A DNA stretch of 64,000 bases from Rostratula benghalensis (lineage: Eukaryota > Chordata > Aves > Charadriiformes > Rostratulidae): assembly GCA_013399305.1 (NCBI GenBank), contig VXAI01000243.1, forward strand, positions 803,873-867,872, read 5' to 3'. The notes under the pieces are model-generated. The model saw nothing but the letters and a program-made list of their open reading frames with translations. It searched no databases and was not told where the DNA came from. Positions 1 through 11,306 of the stretch are shown piece by piece. The position numbers were made by a program, and so were the translations under genes. The number at the start of each line of letters is the position of its first letter. Position 1 is the stretch's first letter.

Positions 1-2905
1 CCCTCGACCACCTGAGTGGCCACAGGTCCCAGGGGGTTGGGGAGCAACTGCACCATTGGGAGCACCAGAGATGGAAGCAAGATTTTACATAGACATGGTG
101 GGAAAATAGGGAGGAAGGCCCCTTCCTCTTTCCTCGTGCTGACTCCCCTGAAGGTGCCAGCTCCCCCTTCACTTTCAGCCCAGCCAGCAGCACAGTTCCT
201 TATGGCAGTCGAGTGCCACAGCACAATTGTTGCTTCTGGCAAGTCCTTCCTGACAGCCACCCTCCCAGGTGCTTCCTGACATCTGCCTGGCGCTTGCACT
301 GTGCCTCCCCTCAGCCATCCCCTCTTGTTGACTAAAAACTGTCCTCATGGGGGCCAGCCACATTTTGCTGACTTTGGTCCATGTCTGGCTGCTTCCACCT
401 CAGACTGGAGACTGCTGATGAGTAGGACCTGGCTTTTTGTCCCACTGCTTTGCTACTGGAGGGGACTAGCTGGCAAAAACGAGACAGTGGTTCCACCACG
501 TAAAGTGGCCACGCTTTCTGTGAGTTCAACGGAGAAAAAAGCAGATTTGGTTTTGGCCTCAAAGTCACAGCAAATTTTCAGGGATGCAAGGATTAAGAGT
601 GATTGGTTTCACAAAATAATATTGGCTTTGAGATTCATGTTAACACAGAGAATAGCTTATTAAGTTTCCTGCAATTGATGTGTCTCTCTTTTGATGATTC
701 ATTTCAGGGACTATTATTTTTTTAACACAGTAGCGTTCAAGTTAAAAAAGCATATGGCATTTAATAGAGCTTTTCTCTTCTTATGTTAATTTTTAAGGGT
801 AATTTGTTTAAGCCTACAGGCTCTTGGGGGATTTAGGTACTTCCAAAAAGCTGAAGCAATTAACAACTGTTTGAAATGTGATGTGCAACCTGTGGAACTG
901 TGCAGATTTAAATCTCAGGATCCGAATGTGCCCTGCAGCCTGACCTGAATACACCCCAGACCTGACCTCACTGGCATGAACTGCAGGATAAATAGAAGAT
1001 CTTATGAGCTATTTGCCGTTAGAGATAGGGTAAGTGCATGTCTGGAAGCTTAGCTTATGCAGTCTGTGATGAGGTCTGTAAGTTCAGGTGCCAGACTTTA
1101 TACCAAAGCAAGACAAATGCTCTGCTCTGCTGAACTTCTTGGGGGATAATATCTACCTTGAAGGGAGCGGAAAGCTGGGATGTCAGCTTTCCCACCCAAG
1201 AGTTGTCACTTCTTGTCCATCAGTGCCTACGCTGGCAATCTTTGCTGGGAGAAAAATACAACTGTGTACTACTCGGAGTATTGCCCATGCGTAAATCTTT
1301 GAAGCAATTCTGTGCTTGTACCAGTATAACAGAACAGACATTTCCAGTATAAATGCATCTGTCCTGGGGACAGCTGCTGCCTTAGTTCCTCTGCCACAGA
1401 TAACATCTCCCTATGCACATCCTCAACACAGTTGCCAGCAGAGGTCTGTATACACATTAGAGGGACAAAAATTATTTTTCTCTTTTTTGTTTTGCATGGA
1501 AAGACTTACCTTCATTTCAGAGTAATTGGTAAAATTATATCTAAAAAAAAAAAAAACTGCACCAGAAGTAGCCAGGCAAGAACAGCATCTTGGTGTCAAC
1601 AAGGGCAGATCAGCAGGAAGAGGGTGACTGGATATCCCTAATTACATCCAAGCTCTAAGGGGCTATTAACTCCAATCCCTCAAATCTATCAGCTCTAATT
1701 TGCAAGTTGCATTCATGGGCAGTTTGTACTGGCACATAAAGATACCTCAGCACATTTTCCTGGTGGTCTCTAAAGCAAGTGGGGAAAAAGCAGACATTAC
1801 ATTTATAACAGGACCACTGCAGTGGTCTTTCCACTCCCATTTTCCCTCAGAATAAACTGAAGTGAAGATTAAGGAAGACCAAGAACCAGAATAGATTAAA
1901 ATAAAATATCTCAACACAGTATTTTGTTTCCTTTCAAGTTACAAGGTAAAAATATGGCTATGTGGCACTTGTAGGCAGCAGTAGCAGTCTGAGCACAGCA
2001 GCACAGGGACCATGGCCAGACAATCTGCCTGGCCACACTGTGATACCCTCAAACATATTTCTGCCCTTGTGATTCAGTGCCCCCATCCCTAGCCTTCTCT
2101 GCTCTTGCACTGCCATTTATCACAGCAAAGGATTTTGTTCTGACTCACTTCCTCTGAAGCTCTCAAATTGCTGCTGTATCTGCCCCTTGGAAATGTCAAG
2201 GGAAAGACAGATTGCCGTTATCTGAGCCTGATTGTCTCATTTGAAAGGTAAGTTAATGATGACTTTAATTACTGGCCACATCCATTTTGAAGTGGTTAAT
2301 TCTTGGAAGCTTTCCAAGAAATTCACCCTACTGCATATATACATGTGTAGGTCCTGACAACACAGGCTGACTTTATGCTTCACTGGAAGGACCATCTCTT
2401 AAAGTCTAGACACACAATTCTAACGCTTTCCTATCCTCTGCCTTTTCTTTATTTTTCTTCTCACTGACAGACTGAGGCAGCTCAGTATTTTTGTTATTGA
2501 TTTATGTATGTTCATATACACCCAAGCCTGTGCACATTCCACATCCAGCAAAGCCTGAGAAAATGCAACTTTTGCAGGACACTTTCCTGGAACAGGTGTC
2601 TTACATTAAGCCAAGCTAAATAAATATGGGACATGTAATGAAATAACGGCCCCAGAAGATAACAGTCAGCTTTTCACATAAACAGTACCTTTTCTTATTA
2701 AGGACCTGCTGTTTATTCTAGCAGGAATTGGTTCATCAAAGTGAGACCAAGAGGCCAGCTATTATTTCTACCCAGCAGTAGTGAGATCCCAAATAGCCCA
2801 ACCAGCCGGCAAGGTCCATGCTTCTTCTCATCACTAGTGGTGCTGTGGAGGAGCCCAGGCACTGGTCATCCCCCCAGTCCCCAATGAGCATATTCATGAT
2901 CCTAC
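1..2905 (-). other. GAB3: Start of GAB3 intron 2 (runs off the left edge)
   Basis: This is the sequence after the exon 2 donor on the minus strand. I searched for a further exon continuing the GAB3 frame and saw none. The first 650 bases are moderately GC-rich and the rest is AT-rich, with an A14-type tract near 1541-1556. No repeat family is recognisable. The intron is at least 2.9 kb. Confidence 0.85.
2904..2905 (-). promoter_or_regulatory. GAB3: Splice donor of GAB3 exon 2
   Basis: On the minus strand the boundary reads GGCACAG|GTAGGATC. It leaves the reading frame in phase 1 after the LEDGT residues, where similarity to the GAB family stops being continuous. Confidence 0.88.
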
Positions 2906-3209
2906 CTGTGCCATCTTCTAGATGTCCAAAGTTACAGATCTGGCTGATGTTGTGCACCCAGATCTGCATCTCCTCCTCAGTTTTGGCTACCAGGTAGAAG
3001 GTGCGGTAGGTGGTTCTCACAATAAAGACAAAGTTGTTCTGAAATTCCTTCTTGATGAAGTTGGGCCCTGAGTGCTTCAGCACTTCGCACTCATTGAGGT
3101 CAATGATCCGAATGGGCTTTTTGGAGTGGTTGTTCCTGTAGTACTCCAACACATCTGGGTTCCCGCTCATGCGGCCTCTGCGCAGTACAAACCAGCGCTT
3201 CCGCCATGC
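2906..3209 (-). CDS. GAB3: GAB3 exon 2, main part of the PH domain
   Basis: This exon encodes residues 25-125 of GAB3, starting AWRKRWFVLRRGRMSGNPD and ending GHLEDGT. It covers strands beta2 to beta7 and the C-terminal helix of the pleckstrin-homology domain; the near-invariant helix tryptophan is in MQIWVHNISQ. Phrases such as RRGRMSGNPDVLEYYRN, FVFIV.TT.RTFYLVAKTE and CNFGHLEDG favour GAB3 over GAB1 or GAB2. The acceptor is TTTGCAG ending at 3210. The donor is CAG|GTAGGA with GT at 2905-2904. The exon is 304 bases (101 codons plus 1), so it ends in phase 1. No stop or frameshift lies inside. The reading frame continues beyond the donor for about 56 residues with no family similarity, so that part is intron. 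The next exons, with proline-rich and phosphotyrosine motifs, lie off the left edge. Confidence 0.96.
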
Positions 3210-3211
3210 CT
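3210..3211 (-). promoter_or_regulatory. GAB3: Splice acceptor of GAB3 exon 2
   Basis: On the minus strand the sequence reads GTGTTTGTGCCATTTGCAG then GCATGG. The AG is at 3211-3210. The pyrimidine tract is short and interrupted by purines, and a CACTAAA about 30 bases upstream could serve as branch point. Confidence 0.9.
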
Positions 3212-6200
3212 GCAAATGGCACAAACACAACCCTTTTAGTGCCAGCCACATAATATATCAATCAGCCTACACATGCTCATTTTCTTGTAGGTTTTACAGT
3301 CGTCTTAATAAGCTGGCCAAATTGTTACTTTGATTTGATGTACTTACTATCAGCTTGCATTTGTGACAGAGGGTTGTCCCTTTGGAGGTCAAGAGGAAGA
3401 AGACTTCTCCCCTCCTCTCACCCTCAGCCTGCTAGCATGGGGTAATCAAAATGCTCTAGTACTTCACCATCTCTTCTACAGAAGAGATTATAACCCATTT
3501 TTCTTTGTGAAATGAAAACACCTAGGACTGCACCCTGTGTGGCAGCACGAGCTGATACCTGACAACCAATGCCTTTTGCCCAGCAAAGCCAGGGCTCCAG
3601 CTGACTTGTGCAGCTCTCTTCAATGGTTCTCAGTGCTAATAAAAAGCTGTTAATGAACTGCCAGTTACTTCTGAAGGCCCAGAGCAAACCTTAAAGGAGT
3701 TATAGTGCTAAAAATGTTACACAGAAAACTTCCAAACTTAACAGAAGAATGTCTATTTACACAGACACTGCTTCAAGTGACCATCAACCCAAACCAAACC
3801 TGGTTAGCGCTGCTGTCTTTCAGACCTTGTGACTGAAGGTATGGGTCCCATACAGGCTTAAATGAAGTCCTGGCAGGACTAAGATGCATCACCACTTCAT
3901 AAAGCTATATGCAAGTTTCTAGAAACAAAATAACATATTTTCCCTGTTTTCAGCAGCTGTTTTCATTCATCAACAGTATAAGCGCCTCTGTGTTGATTAC
4001 AGCTGTCACCAACACAGTCTGAGGGCCAGAAGAAATCCACCCCGAGCTCTGTTCCACGGCAAAAAGATGAAATAAGACATTAGGAGCTTCCTCCTTACCA
4101 AACTCCATGAAACTGTGTGGATAAAGCCATACCCAAATCAGTCAGGCCTGGGTGCCTGCCAGGGAGCAGCTGCCCCTGCTCTGGTGGCAGCCTGGGAGAG
4201 GTGCAGGGACTCACCCACTGCCCAGGAGCCTGTGACAACTGTACGGCCACCCGCTGCTGTTAGCTGCCTTCAGAAGAGTTAGCAGTTCATTAAAGAACCA
4301 TCTGAACAACAACCACCACAACCTCCCTACCCAAATCTTTTGAATCAAGAGCTCTTTGCAAAATGACTTTGTCACTTGTGGATGGAAATGTGGGTGATAA
4401 CTTGTGTTCAAATTAAAAGTCATGCTCATTTTGCAGAGAGTGGATCTGACTGCCAGTTTAGAGACAGCCAACCATTCGGCCTTACGGCAAAATAACTGAG
4501 CTCAGGATGTTTTCACCAAGATGTAAGAGTCCTTACTGGCACAGTTTAAGATCAATACAGACAGCACAGATTTTGCTGACTCTGAGTTCCCATGGGCATG
4601 GTGATAGCTAAAATGAACAACAAAAAATAGCAACAATCATTTATCAAGAAAAAACATGTTGGTTTGGTTTTTTTTTCCCCTACTCAAAAGAGATTTTCTT
4701 GCAGTGCAGCAAACTTTTCACAGTCTGTTGATATTAATCCAAAAATTTATCTAGAGGTAAGTTTGCTCAGCCTGGCAGTACCTTAATCTATTGGAAAACA
4801 AAAGATTATTCAAAAACAATATACAGCGACCACAGAATGAAATATCATAGAGGGAACTCTTGCATGACTGAACGAGCACATGTTGACCTGTCTTAAGGTG
4901 GGATTTTCAGACTGGGAGGTCAGAAAGCAGAGGTGAGGTGCAAAGTGTATTGCACAAAGAAAATTAAGTCTTGCCCTCATGACCTGTTGAGGTTTGAAAG
5001 TGATTTGGTCTCTGTTGAAAGTAGCTAGAGATAACAGATGTCTGAGTCTAATGTTGTGGGAGCCAGGAAAAAAAGAACACACACGCCCCTCAAAGGAAAT
5101 AGAAACAAAGGAAAAATGTTTAACAGAGAAACACTTTCCTGACAAGCAAGCTTCAACAATGGAATACAGCCCAGCAGGTATCTCACATGTATAGTCCCAG
5201 AAAGACCTACATCCCCGCCATCAGCAGTCCAAGGCCTAATGCACACCCCCACAGATGCACCAGGACAGAAAGGTGGCATCCCCTCTCACATTCTTACTTC
5301 TAAACATTGAAAGATAAATGCTTCAGCATTTATCAGGACTAAGCCAAATGAGAGCTGCTCCCTTGCCTCCCAGAGAAGCAGCCTGTGGAGGCAGAGAGGG
5401 GAAGGAATCAGCAGCTCTTCCCCTGGGGAGGTTGGACGCTAGCCCCAAGGCTGGGGTCAGCTCAGGGCTACCTGCCTGGTGGCCAGTACAACACCCTTAG
5501 GCAGGATGGCCCAGCCCCCATTTCTTTAGCATTTTAATTTTCACGAGTCTAAAAGGATTTTTTTCCCCATGCTCTTCAAGAGGAAAGTGGCATCAGCTAC
5601 CAGTACAACTACCTGTGTGGGTGAGGTTGAAGGACCATCTTTTGCACCTCTTCTCCCATTTGACACATGCAGGCCCATCATTGTCTGCACACAATGGCTC
5701 ACTTTCACTCTGAAACTTTCACTGCTATGTGCCCTTATTCACAAAAGGTACACCAAACCATTTTTGCTTACCCTGCAATGCTGAGTGTACAATGACACTA
5801 AGCACTGAGTGGTTTTGAGACACTCGCAGCTTTCCTGCAAAAGGACATGAGCAGGTTTGCATCAGTGATACACAGGGCTTACCCTGCTCCATGGCATATG
5901 CAAAGCAGGGGGTTTTGGCACACTTTTCAGCACAAGGCTTTGAGAGTCAAATATCCTCTCCTCATTTCCCTGGCATTTGCCCGCACTGAGCTGCATGTCT
6001 CTTTTCCCCAGGAGAAGGGGATGCAGCACACTGGAGTCACTGGGAATCCCATCTGTGGCAGGTCTTGACCAGACAAGACGGCAGCAGCAGCTTTTAGCTT
6101 CCAGGGAACCAGGCAGCTCTTGTACCGTGCAGTCCACTCTGCCAGAGCAGGAGCTGGGACTCCTCTGCCCTGGGCTCGAGGCACAGGAGGTGCCTGGCAC

Positions 6201-8191
6201 CTACAAGGTAGACAGTCGTGCCACACATCAGCTCTGCTCCAGTGCCCAGCCCAGCCCTGTGGCAGAGCATGGTGGGGTTTTACCTAGTTTTAGTTTTCTT
6301 TTTACAATTTCTGACTGGTAAATGGTACCAACAAGGCTCCCATCTCCACCCCCTGTTATAGTTCTTCCTGCCATCCCTGGTTTTCTTTCTTTGCAGTGTG
6401 ACCTTTGTCCACAGACCAGCATGCCGAGTGGTGTGGCTTATGTCCTCCTCCCCTTCCCCATCACTCACCTGAACCAGAAGGTGTGCCTGTGCCAGCACCA
6501 GGACGGCTGTACTGTGCCAGAAGCCCATGCTACAGCCAGGAGCTCTGTTCCCAGCTCCCTCTAGCCCCAGGGCAGCACAGTGTGCACAATCGACCTGCAC
6601 CCTTGAGCTGCCACAACACTTAACTCTGCAGGGTTTGTAAGGCTCAGTCTCTATTACCATGAGCCTGTACCCAGAAGGGAGTTGTCTGAGCTGATCAGAG
6701 CCAATAATATCTGGCAATATTTAGTCTGGAGCTGCACACACTGCCAAATTTACAAGAGAACTTGGATCTATTTAAGGGTGAAAGATTGCGCTCCCATGGT
6801 TGAGATGAAGTAACCTATATACTTAAATATAAAGTGATTTTTGGGATTCAGCCTAGGCTCCTCACTTACACTATGGAAAGGATCTATGCATCCAGAAGAA
6901 ATACTGTGTTTATTTGGGGGCCTCTTTAAATGAGTTCTTTCTTGATGAATAAATAATACAATGCTGATGTGTTTACATGTCCTCCAAAGCTTTGTTGGCA
7001 TTAAAGAGAAGGCTTTACCAGAAAAGCACAGCTACAATCAGACAAGAGACAACATAAATCTAGAACAATTTTCATCTGCCCTTCATAAATGGAATAGTTT
7101 GGTGCCAAAAGGAAGAAAGAATTTGCAGCAGCGTTGGTCGGATGCCAAAATGCTGCTCTGTGCAACACAAGCTATCAGTGTTTTCTTCTTGCTCCTGAAT
7201 TTTTCACTTTGGGAATTCCAGAGCCACTTGTGAAGGGAAGAGGCACAGCTCTGTTTCCATTTCAGTACAGTTTCTGAGAAAGTGATGGCTGCTTCCACAA
7301 TCTGACGCCTCTGCTTCTGCTGAATAAGTGGTGTGAGGTTTAAAAAGAGCTGCTCTTACATGTAAAGGTTTGCTCTGCTGTGGCAATATCAGATAAAAGA
7401 GGCCACGAGCAAACCTACTATGTGCTGAAAAGACAGCTAGCTGGCAAGCAAGGCCAGAGTGGGAGCTGAGCTCCTGCATGGGAAAGGTTTAGCCAAAGAC
7501 CTTAATTGCTTACCTCCTGTCTGAGGACCATGTTTTCATTTATATGTACTGAATCTCCAGTATCTGAGATCTAAGTACTTAATTAGAACAAGCTAAATGA
7601 GGTAAATTGGACTTGAACATAATTTGTTCTTGATTTTTTTTTCTGGTCTTAGCAACAAAACACGGAATAGCCAACAAACTTGAAAATCTTTACCATCTAA
7701 ATTAATGCTCATGACTCCCCCATGAGGATAATCTTCATTTCACAAAATGCAGCAAAGGCAATGGCAAGGGGGAGCCAAATGACCAGTGGATGTGGTTGCC
7801 CACCAAGGTAGCCTTGTAGCTAGGCAATGGACATATGTTTTTCCCCAGGCCTGCTGTGGAGAGGTCTGACACTGAAGGAGGAGTCTGAGAGTTCAGTGAT
7901 GGGGAGGACTGTGAAAGGTTTGAACATCCGAGATTGCTCTCCTCCCTCAAAATCCCTTGGAAAAAGAAAGCAGCAAGTCCCACAAGAGAAGGGTCTGGCA
8001 TGGCTTCCCTCCCCTGGCTGGCTGAGGGCTGGCACTGCATGCACAGGACTTCTCCTGATATTCACTGCTGCCTTCAGCCCTGAGGCATCCTTGGGGCTGG
8101 AAAACTAGCAGAGCTGCAGGAGAATAGTCCCACAGGAGTGCCAGTACTTGAGACACAAGTTTTCAAAGCTTGTCTTTTTTTAAAGAACAAT
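3211..8191. other. Intron 1 stretch without recognised features
   Basis: About 5 kb of unique-looking intronic sequence. The part at 5.3-6.6 kb is more GC-rich than its surroundings and gives several overlapping chance open frames. None shows a recognisable domain, splice pattern or codon signature. Short T and A tracts only. Confidence 0.6.
8187..8191. repeat. Left target-site duplication of the solo LTR (ACAAT)
   Basis: ACAAT directly precedes the LTR and is identical to the five bases that follow it at 8945-8949. Confidence 0.82.
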
Positions 8192-8944
8192 TGCCGTGGT
8201 TTCAGCCAAAATTACCAAAACCAGACTGACAGATGGCCCTTCCTCCCCCTAAAAAGAAGAACAAGAAGGGGAGGAAGAGAATAGGGAGACTTACACGTTT
8301 AGAATGAACTAAACAATGAAGTATTAATAGTAAAATTAATACAAAAACAAAAGGAAGAAAACAATGAAATAGATACAATATATAAAAAACTGTATCAAGC
8401 TCCCAGGATGACAATCACATCACCAGCAGGCATTGGGAAAAGTCCCAGACTGGACTGGGTGATTGACAGGAGCTGGATTCCAGACCTGGAGTCAGGAATG
8501 CTGGATCGGGATCAAAGGCAGACAAACAGACAGGGTCCTCCTCGGACGTCGGCCATTGAAGAAAGAGAGTTGACCCTTTGATCCCTCAGCTTTTATACTG
8601 AGCATGATGCAGATGGGATGGAATACCCCAGTTGGCGAATTTTGGGTCACCTGTCCTGTCCACTCCTCCCTACAGATGTGACCCCTTTGATGCTTTTCTG
8701 CTTCTGACCCTCCAATGGGGCAAATAATGAAATTACCTGCCCTTGGTTTTTATAGCAGTAAGTATAAGCAAGGGCCTCTCTGCATACCATTCCTTGATAT
8801 AATCAGGTCTTATCACTGTAGGAGTGAAAAGTTTTCTGAACAATACACTGTTAATTTCAGACTTTAGTTAGTTAAAAGAGGCCCAACTTAAAAAGTAAAA
8901 TTACTGAACAGAAAATTGGTTCTGTTTTACCTCAAACCAGGCCA
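8192..8944 (-). mobile_element. Solo LTR of an endogenous retrovirus, with intact ends
   Basis: This is a 753-base element. On the plus strand it begins TGCCGTGG and ends CAGGCCA, so it has the TG...CA ends of a long terminal repeat. It is flanked on both sides by the same 5 bases, ACAAT (8187-8191 and 8945-8949), a target-site duplication. A TATAAAA box lies at 8591-8597 on the minus strand, followed by a CTGAGGGATC stretch, which puts U3 at higher coordinates and sets the orientation to minus, the same as GAB3. No gag, pol or env sequence adjoins it, so the internal part was probably lost by recombination between the two LTRs. A 5-bp duplication fits avian ERVL-like or some ERVK-like families; the family was not determined. 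I did not see an AATAAA in the expected place. Confidence 0.85.
8591..8597 (-). promoter_or_regulatory. TATA box of the solo LTR
   Basis: TATAAAA on the minus strand, within AGTATAAAAGCTGAGGG, near the middle of the LTR as expected for the U3/R border. It would start transcription toward GAB3 exon 2. Confidence 0.7.
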
Positions 8945-8949
8945 ACAAT
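8945..8949. repeat. Right target-site duplication of the solo LTR (ACAAT)
   Basis: ACAAT directly follows the terminal CA of the LTR and is the partner of the copy at 8187-8191. Confidence 0.82.
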
Positions 8950-11111
8950 TTTTAAACATATTTTTTGGGGAAAAAATTAGGCGGAACTTCATAGCATTTC
9001 CTATAAATGACTTGAAAGAGGAAGTTAAAATTCAAATGTAGACAGGTTTATAAGCAGCTGATGTCTAAACCTATTAAGACCAGACAAGTTAAGAGAGCTT
9101 CCCTGCCTGCACAGAGCAAGAGGTGTTTGAACTGCAGAGTACGGTCCCTGCAAGGAAGGAGGAAGGAGTCAGGCCCAGCTCCCAGCAAGCATCCTCATGT
9201 TAAAAGAGCCAAGAACATTGTTGAGAGCTCTTCATGCTACTCTTTAAAGAGCAAAGTGCCAACTCAATGAGGCTTGAACTCCTCAGACTGCAAGACCCAT
9301 GCAGAAGGGCTCCTGCCTCCTGCTCAGTAGCCTGCATTGCTTGGTAGTAGGGCTCCATTAACTCACTCACAGAAATCTGAGATGAAAAAGATCTCTTAAA
9401 CCACCCAGTCTGTCCCCCAGCTGGAGTTACGGTTTTGCTATTTTGGTTATGGCTGTTGGTCTGAAGCTCTCATCAGCTCTGCATAATAAATCTCTCTCTA
9501 ATGAGGTTGCCTGCTTGCCCCTTCCAGTATGTCCCTGTGCAGTGCTCTGGGAACAGCTGAGCTCATTGCCTATCACCCACTGGCTTAACACTTCACTGGG
9601 ATTTTGTCTCCCTTGCTGTCTGTTTTCCCTTATTTTTTTATTCAGATCTCACAAACTTCTTCAGCAATGAGAGGCTAGAACTCATGGTTCATGGTTGGGA
9701 ATGAAAAAACAAAAAATATTCAATTTCAGAGAGGACTACTCCTTGTCCTTTAAGGCCTTCCTCTGCCTTCACAGGCATGTAATTCTATTTAATGTATAGA
9801 ATAGAAGGAGAAATTAATTTTTTGCAGTAGTTTTTTTCCCTTTACTTGGGTGCCTGGAAGCTGAGGTGCGTTCCTGTGGGTGCTGGAAAGGCATCTGCTC
9901 TTCCTTCCCCTGCATGTTCACACCCACTGCAGCACTGTTTTCTCAAGGTTAGGGCTCAGCTATAGTTGGAAAAAGCTCTGAGCTAACCAGTGTTCCCATA
10001 CAAAACAACGTTCAACACCGACTAACACAACTGGTCTGGCTCACCTTGCGCAAAGGACCATCACAGAAGGAGTTGAGGACAGAATGCAATCTAGCACTGC
10101 ATTCCATCTGCTAAGTCGTGAGTCATCTATTGAGTCAATTGTCTGTCTGATTGTGGTAGTTTCAGTATGACTACATCAATCTTGTTTCAAGAAAGTTAGC
10201 ATGACTCTTCCTCCCAGGAGATGCAACAGGTGCATAGTGGAAGGGGAAATACCTTCTTCCTTTCAAGGTGATACAGATGCATTGATTGACTAAAAACATT
10301 AACCAAAAAATTTCCTGCACCGTAACTGCAATGAAAGCTTTGTAATAAAGCATCTAAGATGACGTCCTGTAGAAGCAGGGAGGTTTCCTTTGTTTCTATT
10401 TCTCACAAAAAGAAACCTGTGGTTTGTGAAGAAAAAATGACACACAATAAAAGAAAGGAGAAAAAGTCCCAGAGTCATGTTGCCTACTAACCTACACACA
10501 TTCCCATTGCCTGGTCTATATCCTAATCCATAATATTTGTGGTGTTTTGTATATACAAACATCTGCAACAGAGTGAGTCACTGCTATTTAATAAACATGC
10601 AGATTCTTTGTAAAGCTAATGGGTTTGTTTGGGTATGAAGGGTCAAAGTCATAGAAACCCAAAAATTTGGGAGTTCTAAGTTCTTAAAAACCTTGAAGAA
10701 AATAATTTCTGAAAGCAAAATCAGTAACATCATTGCACTGTGGAGAAATAGGGAGGAGGCAGATGCTTAGATGAAAAAATGTCATTTCATTCATGCCCCT
10801 CGTCTTTCAGTGAGAGCAGTAAATAAATGAGAATTGTGCTTCTCACAAACATTTTGATTAGAGGACATTGGCAAGGTGACAGAGCATCCCCTTTTTCCCC
10901 ATGCAAGTAGAAATTGCTAGACTGGCAACTGGAAATTTGCTACTGGCTGAAGGGGAACAGCAGGGCTGTCCTCTCCTTGCTTTCCCCATGGCTCCCAGTA
11001 GGTCTCAAGGGGTTCTCCCACGGAGAAGAAATGCCAGTGGATGCCAGTTATGTCATGTGGATGGGTCCCTGAGCTTCGCAGGAGAGATCTTGCTATGGCG
11101 AAGAATTACTC
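8950..11111. other. Intron 1 stretch; possible ancient LINE scrap
   Basis: Mostly unique AT-rich sequence. Bases 9370-9420 (AAAAAGATCTCTTAAACCACCC followed by CAGTCTGTCCCC) resemble the 3' region of old CR1/L3-type LINEs in antisense, but the match is too short to assign firmly. Nothing else was recognised. Confidence 0.4.
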
Positions 11112-11306
11112 GGATCATTGATTGGTTTTGGTTGGAAACGACATGAAAGATCATCTAGTTCCAACTCTCCTGCCATAGGCAGGGATACCTTCCACTACTC
11201 CAGGTTACTCAAAGCCCTGTCCAGCCTGGCCTTGAACAGTTCCAGGGGCAGAGCATCCACAGCTTCTCTGGGCAACCTGTGCAAATGAATCACCACCCTC
11301 AAAGCC
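11112..11306 (-). mobile_element. CR1 LINE 3' fragment
   Basis: The plus strand reads as the complement of a CR1 3' end: GGTTGGAAACGACATGAAAG, ATCATCTAGTTCCAACTC, TGCCATAGGCAGGGATACC, then CTTGAACAGTTCCAGGGGC and CTCTGGGCAACCTGTGC. The element therefore lies on the minus strand and is 5' truncated, about 195 bases. No coding capacity remains. Boundaries are accurate to about 10-15 bases. Confidence 0.85.

Noticed and set aside
1..2700. GAB3 exon 3 downstream of exon 2
   Set aside because: No minus-strand frame shows the GAB3 sequence that should follow the PH domain, so the exon must be outside the window.
2736..2905. Continuation of the exon 2 frame beyond the donor, about 56 codons
   Set aside because: Similarity to GAB3 stops exactly at a good GTAGGA donor and the following residues are unrelated, so it is intron read-through.
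6280..6717. 145-codon open frame on the minus strand in intron 1
   Set aside because: It lies in a GC-richer patch where several frames are open together. No motif or family similarity.
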